From an uncultured Thiodictyon sp. (GTDB lineage: Bacteria > Pseudomonadota > Gammaproteobacteria > Chromatiales > Chromatiaceae): a DNA stretch of 47,013 bases. The notes beneath the pieces are model-generated. The model was not told the origin of the DNA. It did no database searches and worked only from the letters and a program-made list of their open reading frames with translations. Shown here piece by piece: positions 18,246 to 26,262 of the stretch. Position numbers and translations under genes: made by a program. Location: contig CAILVI010000573.1 in assembly GCA_903837595.1 (NCBI GenBank), positions 1 through 47,013 on the forward strand. Direction: 5' to 3'. Position 1 is the stretch's first letter. Each line of letters starts with the position of its first letter.

Positions 18246-20037
18246 GGGCGGTCTCCGGCAGCACCAGGCCGAGCTTGGCGAGCCCCTTACGGAAGGCCGT
18301 CAGTTTGGGTTCGGGCACGCAGAGCAACCGCTCGCCGGCACGGGCACAATGGGGGGCGGTGACCGGGTCAGACGACAGCAGCGCCGCGGTGGCCGGATCG
18401 CGGCACTGGATCAGGCGGGCGGGGCCCGCGTCGACCAGGGCGGTGGCGCGCTCCCCGACAGTATCGAGCAGTTGGCGGACCGCTGCCGGCAGGGCCGCAT
18501 CCGCGGCTGACTCGATGAAGTCCCTGATCCGAGCGCGCTCGTCGGCCTGCGCACTGTGGTTCAGCACGGCATCCGGGTCCAGGCGCCACAGCGCACCCGA
18601 CACTGGCTTGGCAATCCGCTCCAGCAGCAGCCGTTCATTGGGCTGCGGCTCACGCAGCAGGGTCATCGCCAGATCCGCGCCAATCGCCAGCAGCGGCAAA
18701 CGTACCTCCTGCACCGGCCGGTAGTCGGTAACCAGACCCAGGCAAAAGGCGCCGAGCGGATTGATGCGCAGATATTGCAACCCATCGTAGCGACTTAGGA
18801 AGCGGAATTCATCGGTGCCCCAGGCGTCGCTATAGTCATATCTTGCGTAATAGGGCAATGTGTAGGCGACATCGATCATGCCGAGTGTGGCCAGATACTC
18901 GAACAGATAGACCAGGCAATAGCGCGCCTCAAGGATCTCGAACCCCCCATTATTCCCCAGGCTGCCATATTGGGGATCGCAGAGATACAGGCCCCACGGG
19001 TTGTAGGTCACTTCGAAGTGATGCCCGCGCAATTTCATCTGTCGGAAAAACTCCTCGATGTCGATCCAACAGCCCGCGGGACAGTCGCGTAGCGCCGCGG
19101 CGATCACCTGGCGGCGTTCAACCACCGCGCTGAGGCGCGCACCCTTGGCGGTCTGACCCTTGATCAGCTCGATGCGGCGCAGCTCGTCCGGGGCCCCCTT
19201 TCGCTGCCAACGCTCAAATAGCTGGGCGACGGTCTCCTCGATGGGCCACGACAGCGCCTTATTCCCCCGGGCGGTCAGGGTGAGTTTGCTCCCCTCTTGC
19301 TTCGCCAGCCCCGCGGCCTGGAGCAGCAGCGGCCAGGCGAAGGGGCGGATCGGGTGGATGGGCCCGCCGGCCCAGCGCTCGGCGCCCTGATCATCGTCCG
19401 CACCATACCAATCGCCGCCGAGCATAACCGACTCGAGCCGCACCACCGTGGCGCTGCCCGGCAGCCCGGTCTTGGCCCCGACCGTGATGCCGCCCTGCCC
19501 GATGGCGCGCAGCACCGCCGGCAGGTCGTGGCGCACCACGGCCTCGGTGGTGACGCGCCGCAGCGGTTCGGCCGCGTCCGCGACCTTGAGCGTCGCGGGC
19601 AGTTGCGCATCGGTCAGGGTGGCGATGGGCCGCTCCGCCGGGCATGGGGCGAGCGCGGCCAGCCGCGGGCGCAGGTCCTCGGGAACCTCGCCGTGATAGA
19701 AGAACAGCGGCAGGACACTGGGCGGGACGGGATCACGACCATAAGCAGTCGACGACCAGGAGTGCGACTTAAAGTGGCTCGGGAGCGCGCCATACTTGGC
19801 CTCAAAGCGGACCGCATCGAAGGCGCCGTCCCAGCAATGGACCGCCTCGGCGATGGCCTTGACCTCCAACTCGGACAGCCGCTCCCAGACGACGCGCAGA
19901 TCGCCGGACAACAGGTAACGCGCGAGCACCGCGACCATGTCCGCCTTGCGCGTGCCGCGGTCGGCGATCGGGGTCAACTTGCGCAGTTGTTTCAGGTCAT
20001 TCGCCGTCAGGATATCGAGGGCTTCAAGCAGGTTCAT
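18238..20037 (-). CDS. Helicase-associated protein, partner of SNF2 gene
   Basis: A 599-aa protein without a recognisable catalytic motif. The N terminus (MNLLEALDILTANDLKQLRK...GTRKADMVAVLARYLL) resembles a SAP-like or helix-extension element seen in helicase-associated proteins. The middle has winged-helix-like segments (LTLTARGNKALSWPIEETVAQLF), and a Tyr-rich stretch (YARYDYSDAWGTDEFRFLSRY) precedes a C-terminal helical domain. Its stop codon overlaps the GTG of the SNF2 gene, a sign of stoichiometric production and physical partnership. DNA loading or target recognition for the helicase is a reasonable guess, not shown by the sequence. Start ATG 20037 lacks a good Shine-Dalgarno sequence. 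Confidence 0.75.
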   Translation of the reverse strand: MNLLEALDILTANDLKQLRKLTPIADRGTRKADMVAVLARYLLSGDLRVVWERLSELEVKAIAEAVHCWDGAFDAVRFEAKYGALPSHFKSHSWSSTAYGRDPVPPSVLPLFFYHGEVPEDLRPRLAALAPCPAERPIATLTDAQLPATLKVADAAEPLRRVTTEAVVRHDLPAVLRAIGQGGITVGAKTGLPGSATVVRLESVMLGGDWYGADDDQGAERWAGGPIHPIRPFAWPLLLQAAGLAKQEGSKLTLTARGNKALSWPIEETVAQLFERWQRKGAPDELRRIELIKGQTAKGARLSAVVERRQVIAAALRDCPAGCWIDIEEFFRQMKLRGHHFEVTYNPWGLYLCDPQYGSLGNNGGFEILEARYCLVYLFEYLATLGMIDVAYTLPYYARYDYSDAWGTDEFRFLSRYDGLQYLRINPLGAFCLGLVTDYRPVQEVRLPLLAIGADLAMTLLREPQPNERLLLERIAKPVSGALWRLDPDAVLNHSAQADERARIRDFIESAADAALPAAVRQLLDTVGERATALVDAGPARLIQCRDPATAALLSSDPVTAPHCARAGERLLCVPEPKLTAFRKGLAKLGLVLPETARG

Positions 20038-20143
20038 TGCGGATTCGGCTGGATAGTCTAGGGAGCGGGGAGATCGGGATGGGCGTCGCGGCCGCTGGGT
20101 CGCCTGGCGCCGGAATCCTTGGTGTTGCGATCGGTTGTCTGCC

Positions 20144-21679
20144 TCAAGCGGGAAACCGGTCGATCAGCACCCCATGCCGCAACCCCCGGTCGCTGACCGT
20201 GAGGCGCTCCTGCCTGAGTTTGTCGAGCAGGGTCAACACGATCAAGGCGCCGGCCAGGATGATGTCGGCGCGCCCCGGTTGCATGCCCGGGATGGCGCCG
20301 CGGCCGCCCCCGTCTAGTCCGGCATAGAGTGCGATCTGGCGCTCGATCTCGGCGCGGGTGAGGATGGCCCCTTGGATGCGATCTGGGTCATAGTCGGTCA
20401 TGCCGAGGCTCACCGATGCCAGGTTGGTGACGGCCCCGCCCAGGCCGACCAAGGCGTCCGGCGGTGTCACCGAATCGAGCCGGGCCAGTTCAAGGGCGAT
20501 GCCGGCCAGGGCCTTATCCAATGCCTCGCGACCCACCGGGACACCCAGCCCGAACTGCTCGGTAACGCGCACCGCGCCCAGGTCCAGGCTGAAGCGCTCC
20601 AGCACAATACCGGCCCGCCCGACGGTCACCTGGGTACTGCCGCCGCCGGTGTCGAAGACCGTCACCGCGCCATCCGGCAGGCCGACCCCGGTCTGCACCG
20701 CCAGATAGGCGAGCCGCGCCTCCTGCGCGCCCTCGATCACCTCGATCGCCACCCCGCATTGAGCCTGGACAGCGGCGATGAAGGCCTCGCTGTTCTTGGC
20801 CGTGCGCAGACCCATGGTACCCACTGCAATGATCTGCGCCACCCCGGCCGCCCGCGCCTGAGCGGCCATCGCGCACACGGTGGCGATGGTCCGGTCCCAG
20901 GCGGCGGGGGCGATCATGCCGGTTTCACGCAGACCGTCGCCCAGGCGGGTGGCCTGGGCGCCATCCTGCACGCGCTGCCAACGGCCGGCGGTGTCGCGCT
21001 CGCCGATGTAGAACTTGACCGAATTGGTGCCAAGGTCGATGACGGCGACCCGCAGCCGGTCGACGCCCGGGCGGGACGCCCCGGCTCCCAGTGCGGTGAG
21101 TCCCCGAGGGTAGCTCTGGTTGGGCACCCCGGCGAATCCGAGTCGGCGCACCAGCGCGAGCACCGCCGCCGCGTCCTCGGACTCCACGGCCAGGGTCTGC
21201 ACCTGCCGGCCCCCGGCCGTTACGCGGGTCAGCTCGGTTATGCACCCGTCCACCAGGTAGCGGGCGCGCTCTTTGTGCACGGCGAGTACGTGCAGCCGCG
21301 GTTCGGGTGCGATGACCTCGCGGGTCAACTCATTGAGGCTGTAGACGTCGCGCGCCAGGGTCGGCACGGGCAGCCCGAGGGCCGCGAAGACCTGCCCCAG
21401 GGTCGCCACCGGCAGCGGGAAACCGGCCTTGAGAACCGGGCGCCATTGCTCCAGAGCGTCCCCATCGGTCTGCTCCAGCGCCTTGATATCCATCAGGTCA
21501 TCGCGGACCTTGACGTTCGCATCATTGGCGCTGGATAGGAAATAGACCTCATCGCTCAACTGAACCGGAGGCGGGTTCCTGGACTGATCAGGCGCGGCGA
21601 GGGCGGCGAGCCGGGCGCCGGGGGCGCTCAAGTCCTCGCCGAAGGTCCTCCATTCCCAACGGGGAGTGATAGTGCTCAT
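20144..21679 (-). CDS. CYTH-like domain fused to Ppx/GppA phosphatase
   Basis: A 511-aa fusion. Residues about 1-190 look like a CYTH (triphosphate tunnel) domain: RWEWRTFGED, EVYFLSS...VKVRDDLMDIKALE, then CITELTRVTAGGRQVQTLAVE. The usual ExExK opening is reduced to EWR, so activity there is doubtful. The C-terminal part is a Ppx/GppA exopolyphosphatase/pppGpp phosphatase with AVIDLGTNSVKFYIG, VGTMGLRTAKN, VIEGAQEARLAYLA, VFDTGGGSTQVTVG and GLGGAVTNLASVSLGM. It probably acts on polyphosphate or a related phosphorylated ligand in the cytoplasm. I start at ATG 21679 (MSTITPRWEW); the frame is open to 21778 without homology. It lies upstream of the helicase pair on the same strand, 106 bp away. 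Confidence 0.87.
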   Translation of the reverse strand: MSTITPRWEWRTFGEDLSAPGARLAALAAPDQSRNPPPVQLSDEVYFLSSANDANVKVRDDLMDIKALEQTDGDALEQWRPVLKAGFPLPVATLGQVFAALGLPVPTLARDVYSLNELTREVIAPEPRLHVLAVHKERARYLVDGCITELTRVTAGGRQVQTLAVESEDAAAVLALVRRLGFAGVPNQSYPRGLTALGAGASRPGVDRLRVAVIDLGTNSVKFYIGERDTAGRWQRVQDGAQATRLGDGLRETGMIAPAAWDRTIATVCAMAAQARAAGVAQIIAVGTMGLRTAKNSEAFIAAVQAQCGVAIEVIEGAQEARLAYLAVQTGVGLPDGAVTVFDTGGGSTQVTVGRAGIVLERFSLDLGAVRVTEQFGLGVPVGREALDKALAGIALELARLDSVTPPDALVGLGGAVTNLASVSLGMTDYDPDRIQGAILTRAEIERQIALYAGLDGGGRGAIPGMQPGRADIILAGALIVLTLLDKLRQERLTVSDRGLRHGVLIDRFPA

Positions 21680-22035
21680 GGTTGGCTCACAGTTCCTATT
21701 CGATAGGGGGGCGGCGGGGAGTCCACCGCCGCGATGGGCATCCACCGGGAACGCGCCGATGGCCACCACCGGATGCATCTTAACCGGCCGATCATCACCC
21801 GCAACAACGACCCGGTCAACCTCGTCGCGGCCTGGGCAAGCCCTGAAGCATCACCCTGTTGCCGGCTGACATCGGGCGGCGTCGACGCCGATGGGCGCTG
21901 GCGTTGGCCGTTGCCGGGTGGGTTTGCCCTGACCAGGGATGGCAACGGGACGTCCTGGCAGTGGACCCACGATCCTGACCGCACTCGCCCAGCGCAGTGG
22001 CAGTCGGGCGCTGATCGCCGAAGCCCGGCCCCGCA
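21680..22035. other. Divergent intergenic region, no gene seen
   Basis: This gap separates the minus-strand Ppx-type gene from plus-strand nrdB. Open frames exist on both strands but have no coding character or family resemblance. Promoters for both genes should lie here; the only convincing sites are the NrdR boxes just to its right. Confidence 0.6.
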
Positions 22036-22051
22036 CCACGACATACAGGGC
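22036..22051 (+). promoter_or_regulatory. Predicted NrdR box, distal
   Basis: CCACGACATACAGGGC matches the NrdR consensus acaCwAtATaTwGtgt at 10 of 16 positions, including most core bases. It is the weaker of two boxes whose starts are exactly 32 bp apart, about three helical turns, the usual spacing for NrdR pairs. NrdR represses ribonucleotide reductase genes when dATP is high. Confidence 0.5.
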
Positions 22052-22067
22052 CTTCGCGACCCTGTAG

Positions 22068-22083
22068 GCACTAGATGTTGTAA
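22068..22083 (+). promoter_or_regulatory. Predicted NrdR box, proximal
   Basis: GCACTAGATGTTGTAA matches the NrdR consensus acaCwAtATaTwGtgt at 12 of 16 positions, including all strongly conserved core bases. It lies 122 bp upstream of the nrdB start codon. With the distal box it makes a properly phased pair, which supports NrdR control of nrdB and possibly of the genes behind it. Confidence 0.65.
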
Positions 22084-22205
22084 TCCGCCCTGGACATCTG
22101 CGCACCTTCGCCTAGAATGTCGGCAATACGGCAGACGCCCCGCGCCGCACCCACCGCGGCCCGCGCCGACCCTGCAACGACCGCCAACACCGAGGACCCG
22201 CCGCC

Positions 22206-23570
22206 ATGCTCAACTGGGATGATCCGCTCGCCGTGACCCGGCCCGCCGCACACAGCGGGAGCACCGCATCCTTGAGCGGCGCGCCCCAGCCCACACAATC
22301 GCATCAGACACCCACCCGCTGGAGCGCCCACGACACCAGCGCCCATGTGCGCCCGGGTCGCGGCGTGGTAGAGAACGAAACCCTGATGACCACCGCGGGC
22401 AGCGCCCCCGTGGTCGACCCCAACCCCTTTCCGTTGCAGGAGGAGCTGCCCTTCGAGGACACCCTGTTGAGCGGCCTGGACACGCGCCCGGCGCCGACCG
22501 AGGCCGAGCCCGCGGGCGGGGCCTCCGGGCTCGAGTCGCTGGAGATGGGCGCCGGCCGGGTGCGGGTGGACGACAAGCGCATCATCAACTGCCGTGCCGA
22601 TCTGAACCAACTCGTGCCCTTCAAGTACGACTGGGCCTGGCAGAAATATCTGGACGCCTGCGCGAACCACTGGATGCCGCAGGAAATCAACATGAACGCG
22701 GACATCGCCCTGTGGAAGGACCCCAACGGACTCACGGACGACGAGCGCACCATCATCAAGCGCAACCTGGGCTTCTTCTCCACTGCCGACTCCTTGGTGG
22801 CAAACAACCTGGTGCTCGCCGTCTACCGGCACATTACCAATCCCGAGTGCCGCCAGTACCTGTTGCGCCAGTCCTTCGAGGAGGCTGTCCATACCCACGC
22901 CTATCAATATGTGGTGGAGAGCCTGGGCCTGGATGAGGGCGAGATCTTCAACATGTACCGCGAGGTCCCGGCCGTGGCGCGCAAGGCGGAATGGGCACTG
23001 CCCTTCACCCGCTATCTGGCGGACCCCCACTTTCATACCGGCACCCGGGAGAACGACCAGAAGCTGCTGCGCGAGCTGGTGGCCTTCTATGTGATCTTTG
23101 AGGGGATCTATTTCTATGTCGGCTTCGTGCAGGTCCTCTCGATGGGCCGGCGCAATAAGATGACCGGCACCGCCGAGCAGTTCCAGTACATCCTGCGCGA
23201 CGAGTCCATGCACATGAATTTCGGCATCGACGTCATCAATCAGATCAAGATCGAGAACCCGCACCTGTGGACCGAGACCTTCAAGCAGGAGCTGATCGAC
23301 ATGATTCGCGAGGCGGTGCAGTTGGAGGCGCAATACGCCTACGACACCATGCCGCGCGGCGTGCTGGGGCTCAATGCCGCACTGTTTGAGGAGTATCTGC
23401 AATTCATCGCCAACCGGCGCTGTGCCCAGATCGGGCTCACGGAGCAATACCCGGGCGCGACCAATCCGTTCCCCTGGATGTCGGAGGTGCTGGATCTGAA
23501 GAAGGAAAAGAACTTCTTCGAGACCCGGGTGACCGAGTACCAGACCGGCGGGGCGCTCAATTGGGATTGA
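22206..23570 (+). CDS. nrdB: Class Ia ribonucleotide reductase beta subunit
   Basis: Small subunit that carries the di-iron/tyrosyl-radical cofactor for converting ribonucleotides to deoxyribonucleotides with NrdA. The 454-aa product starts MLNWDDPLA, has a long low-complexity N-terminal extension of about 115 residues, then the conserved core. Metal ligands are visible: Asp in STADS, Glu and His in [12 protein letters not shown], Glu in IFEGI, and Glu/His in [10 protein letters not shown]. The radical Tyr is present in EAVHTHAY. The C-terminal tail (QTGGALNWD) is the type that docks to the alpha subunit. A GAGG sits about ten bases before ATG 22206. nrdA is not in the window, so nrdB is separated from it. 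Two NrdR boxes precede the gene. Confidence 0.96.
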   Translation: MLNWDDPLAVTRPAAHSGSTASLSGAPQPTQSHQTPTRWSAHDTSAHVRPGRGVVENETLMTTAGSAPVVDPNPFPLQEELPFEDTLLSGLDTRPAPTEAEPAGGASGLESLEMGAGRVRVDDKRIINCRADLNQLVPFKYDWAWQKYLDACANHWMPQEINMNADIALWKDPNGLTDDERTIIKRNLGFFSTADSLVANNLVLAVYRHITNPECRQYLLRQSFEEAVHTHAYQYVVESLGLDEGEIFNMYREVPAVARKAEWALPFTRYLADPHFHTGTRENDQKLLRELVAFYVIFEGIYFYVGFVQVLSMGRRNKMTGTAEQFQYILRDESMHMNFGIDVINQIKIENPHLWTETFKQELIDMIREAVQLEAQYAYDTMPRGVLGLNAALFEEYLQFIANRRCAQIGLTEQYPGATNPFPWMSEVLDLKKEKNFFETRVTEYQTGGALNWD

Positions 23571-23591
23571 GCCCGGATAAGGAGCGACGCC

Positions 23592-25262
23592 ATGGCCGCA
23601 GACCCAGCCGCACCGCCACCGCACGACGGAGCGCAACGCAAGGCGCGCGGGGCCTATTTCACCCCGACGGATGTCGCCCGGTTCATCGCCGTCTGGGCCA
23701 TCCGTGGCGTCGCCGACCGGGTGCTGGAACCCTCCTGCGGCGAGGCCGCCTTTCTCACCGAGGCGGCGGCGCGGCTGCGCGAACTGGGTCTGGACGATGC
23801 CGGCTGGCCGACGGCCCTGCACGGACACGAGATCCACGGTGAAACCGCGGCGGTAGCGCGGCAACTGCTAGCCGAGCTGGGGGCCGCGGCCACCATCGCC
23901 GAGGGCGATTTCTTCGTCCGGGAGGCGCGGCCCGAGTTCGACGCGGTGATCGGCAACCCACCCTATGTCCGCTATCAGCACTTCAGCGGGGAGGCCCGCG
24001 CCCACGCACTCGCCGCGGCGCTGCGCCAAGGGGTGCGGCTCAGCGGGCTGGCCAGCTCCTGGGCCGCCTTCGTGGTGCATGCCGGCGCCTTCCTGAAACC
24101 GGAGGGGCGCCTGGGCCTGGTGCTGCCGGCCGAGCTGCTGTCCGTCAAATACGCGACCGAGATCCGCCACTTCCTGCTGCGGCGCTTCGCCCGGGTCCGG
24201 CTCGTACTGTTCGACCACCTGGTCTTCCCGGGGGTGCTGGAGGACGTGGTCCTGCTGCTCGCCCAGGGGTCCGGCGGGACCGATCATTTCGAGGTCTACC
24301 AGGCCGCCCGGCCACAGGACCTGATGCAGTCGCTGGCGCAGGACTGGACCGGCTTCCACCCCCGCCCCGACACCAAGTGGACCTCGGCCCTGTTGCCGGC
24401 CGAGGTGCTGGCGCTCTATGCCGCGGTGAGCGAGGGCGACGGCTTTGAGCCCATGACCCGGTGGGGCGGGAGCTTCCTGGGCTCGGTGACCGGCAACAAC
24501 GGCTTCTTTGCACTCTCACCGGCGCGCGCCGCGGCCCTGCGGCTGCCCGCCCACGAGCTGCTCGCCATCTCACCGCCGGGCGGCCGGCACCTGATGGGCC
24601 TGCAATTCGACCGCGCGGACTGGGAGCGGCTGGGTCAGGCCGGGGCCGCCACCCTGCTCTTTGCCCCCGGCGAGACCCCGACCGCAGCGGCGCGGCGCTA
24701 TATCGCCCAGGGCAAGCGCGAGGGCGTGGGCGCCGCCTACAAGTGTCGGGTGCGCAGCCCCTGGTGGCGCGTGCCACTGGTGGACCGACCGGACCTCTTC
24801 TGCACCTATATGAACCATCGGCGACCGCGCCTGCTCGCCAACCAGGCCGATGCACTGGTCCTGAACTCCATCTACGGGGTGCGGCTCACGCAGGCGCGCC
24901 GCGACCTGGGGCGCCGGCTGCTGCCGCTGGCGGCGCTCAACAGCCTGTCCCTGCTCGGTGCCGAGATCGGCGGGCGGGTCTACGCGGGCGGCATGCTCAA
25001 GCACGAGCCGCGCGAGATCGACGCCCTGCCGGTCCCCTCCGCCGCCCTGGTGGCAGAACTGGCCGCGGAACTGGAGGCGCTGTACCCCGAGGTCGCGCGA
25101 CTCCTGGGCCAGGGGGATGAGACCCGCGCCACCGCGCGCGTCGACGACCTGATCCTGCGCCACGGACTGGGGCTCGCCCGCGAGGCGCTCGACACCCTGC
25201 GGGCGGCCCGCGAGTACCTGCTGGACCGCCGTCTGACTCGGGGGCGCGGCACCCATGGCTGA
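23592..25262 (+). CDS. Type II N6-adenine DNA methyltransferase
   Basis: A 556-aa modification enzyme of the PaeR7I/Eco57I-like gamma class, transferring a methyl group from S-adenosylmethionine to adenine in its target site. Seen directly: GAYFTPTDVARF near residues 20-31, SAM-binding motif I VLEPSCGEAAFL at 44-55, the acidic motif in LHGHEIHGE, and catalytic motif IV NPPY at 122-125. The C-terminal half should hold target recognition (VGAAYKCRVRSPWW, YMNHRRPRLLANQA, LNSLSLLGAEIGGRVYAGG). AAGGAG lies seven bases before ATG 23592, and the gene begins 21 bp after nrdB. Its stop codon overlaps the start of the endonuclease gene by 8 bp (ATGGCTGA). Recognition sequence cannot be predicted here. 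Confidence 0.92.
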   Translation: MAADPAAPPPHDGAQRKARGAYFTPTDVARFIAVWAIRGVADRVLEPSCGEAAFLTEAAARLRELGLDDAGWPTALHGHEIHGETAAVARQLLAELGAAATIAEGDFFVREARPEFDAVIGNPPYVRYQHFSGEARAHALAAALRQGVRLSGLASSWAAFVVHAGAFLKPEGRLGLVLPAELLSVKYATEIRHFLLRRFARVRLVLFDHLVFPGVLEDVVLLLAQGSGGTDHFEVYQAARPQDLMQSLAQDWTGFHPRPDTKWTSALLPAEVLALYAAVSEGDGFEPMTRWGGSFLGSVTGNNGFFALSPARAAALRLPAHELLAISPPGGRHLMGLQFDRADWERLGQAGAATLLFAPGETPTAAARRYIAQGKREGVGAAYKCRVRSPWWRVPLVDRPDLFCTYMNHRRPRLLANQADALVLNSIYGVRLTQARRDLGRRLLPLAALNSLSLLGAEIGGRVYAGGMLKHEPREIDALPVPSAALVAELAAELEALYPEVARLLGQGDETRATARVDDLILRHGLGLAREALDTLRAAREYLLDRRLTRGRGTHG

Positions 25263-26133
25263 GATCGACGACGCGCTGGCCGTGGCCCTGGCCACCCTGC
25301 CCCCCAAGCCCGGTGACGAGGCCCCCCAAGCGGCCAAGAAACGTTACAGCGAACTCGTCTCCCAGCAGGTGGCGCTCGCTCTGGGGACCGAACTGCGGCG
25401 GCGCGGGCTCAAAGAGGCGCGGCCCGGCTCCGGCGCCGAGGCCGGCGCGGGTGCCGAACGGCGCATGGCCGGCGGCCTGGGGGCGAAAAAGGTGGACGTG
25501 ACCTGGGCCACCGAGGAGTCCGGCCTGCTGCTGGGGATTTCGGTCAAGACCATCAACTTCCGGGACAGCAAGACCCGCAACTTCCAGAAGAACCTGGTCA
25601 ACCGGCGCGGCGACATGCTGATGGAGGCGGTGACCCTGCATCGGCGCTTCCCCTATGCGGTGCTCGCCGGGCTTTTCTTCCTGGACAGCGAAGCGGCCAA
25701 CGACGGCACCGACAAGCGCCGCTCCACCTTCCTCAACGCCCACGCCCGGCTGCAACTGTTCACCGGCCGCAACGACCCGGCGGACCGCGAGGAGCAATTC
25801 GAGCGTTTTTACCTGATCCTGCTGGACTCGGCCCAAACTGGACCACGCCCCGAAACGGCGCCGCCCCCGCCGCCAGCCCCCCCCACCCCCTCAGGGCAAA
25901 CCGCTGATCTGTTTGCGCCAGAGCCCATGGTAGTGGGGTGCACTCCTACCCCCACCCCCCTCGTGGGGGAGGGTTGGGGTGGGGGGTCTGCACCCCTACT
26001 GCGCCCCTTTCAGGTCGGCGCGCCGGACCGTGAACTGGCGCTGGTGGACATACTCGACGACCTGCTCGCCCTGGTGGCACAGCGCAATCCCGACTTCTAC
26101 GAGCTGCGCGATGGACGGTTGATTCCGGCTTGA
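25255..26133 (+). CDS. Putative type II restriction endonuclease
   Basis: A 292-aa protein whose gene overlaps the methyltransferase gene, which points to the cognate nuclease. The core at about residues 78-130 (KKVDVTWATEESGLLLGISV, then KT) resembles a PD-(D/E)xK nuclease: Asp81 on one strand, then Ser96-Val-Lys98 where the usual acidic residue is replaced by Ser, followed by NLVNRRGDMLMEA and HRRFPYAVLAGLFFLD. Residues about 200-265 are a Pro/Gly-rich segment derived from a REP-like palindrome inserted in frame (25931-26000); the helical end (ALVDILDDLLALVAQRNP) follows. The ATG is embedded in the overlap ATGGCTGA, so translation is coupled. Family and target site are unassigned. Confidence 0.78.
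   Translation: MAEIDDALAVALATLPPKPGDEAPQAAKKRYSELVSQQVALALGTELRRRGLKEARPGSGAEAGAGAERRMAGGLGAKKVDVTWATEESGLLLGISVKTINFRDSKTRNFQKNLVNRRGDMLMEAVTLHRRFPYAVLAGLFFLDSEAANDGTDKRRSTFLNAHARLQLFTGRNDPADREEQFERFYLILLDSAQTGPRPETAPPPPPAPPTPSGQTADLFAPEPMVVGCTPTPTPLVGEGWGGGSAPLLRPFQVGAPDRELALVDILDDLLALVAQRNPDFYELRDGRLIPA
25931..26000. repeat. REP-like palindrome inside the endonuclease gene
   Basis: Outer arms TAGTGGGGTGCA (25931-25942) and TGCACCCCTACT (25989-26000) nearly match as inverted repeats. Inside, CCCCCACCCCCC is followed by GTGGGGGAGGG and TTGGGGTGGGGGG. This is the composition of a dispersed intergenic repeat, but it is translated in frame as a Pro/Gly-rich linker of the endonuclease. Confidence 0.7.
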
Positions 26134-26262
26134 GCACCCGCCGTCGTCGTCCTGGCCGGGACGCCAGGACCCAGGCCAGGGACGGTACCCCGCCGGCTGA
26201 GGCATCACCTCGGGGGCGTTGATAGCGGTCAAATTGCCTGTCTGATCTGATTGGTGAACGAG

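Noticed and set aside
21734-22222. 162-codon plus-strand ORF upstream of nrdB
   Set aside because: Low-complexity His/Pro/Arg-rich translation that overlaps the NrdR boxes and the nrdB start; no homology.
22071-23864. A 597-codon minus-strand frame opposite nrdB
   Set aside because: NrdB on the plus strand has every catalytic residue; the antisense product is a composition artefact.
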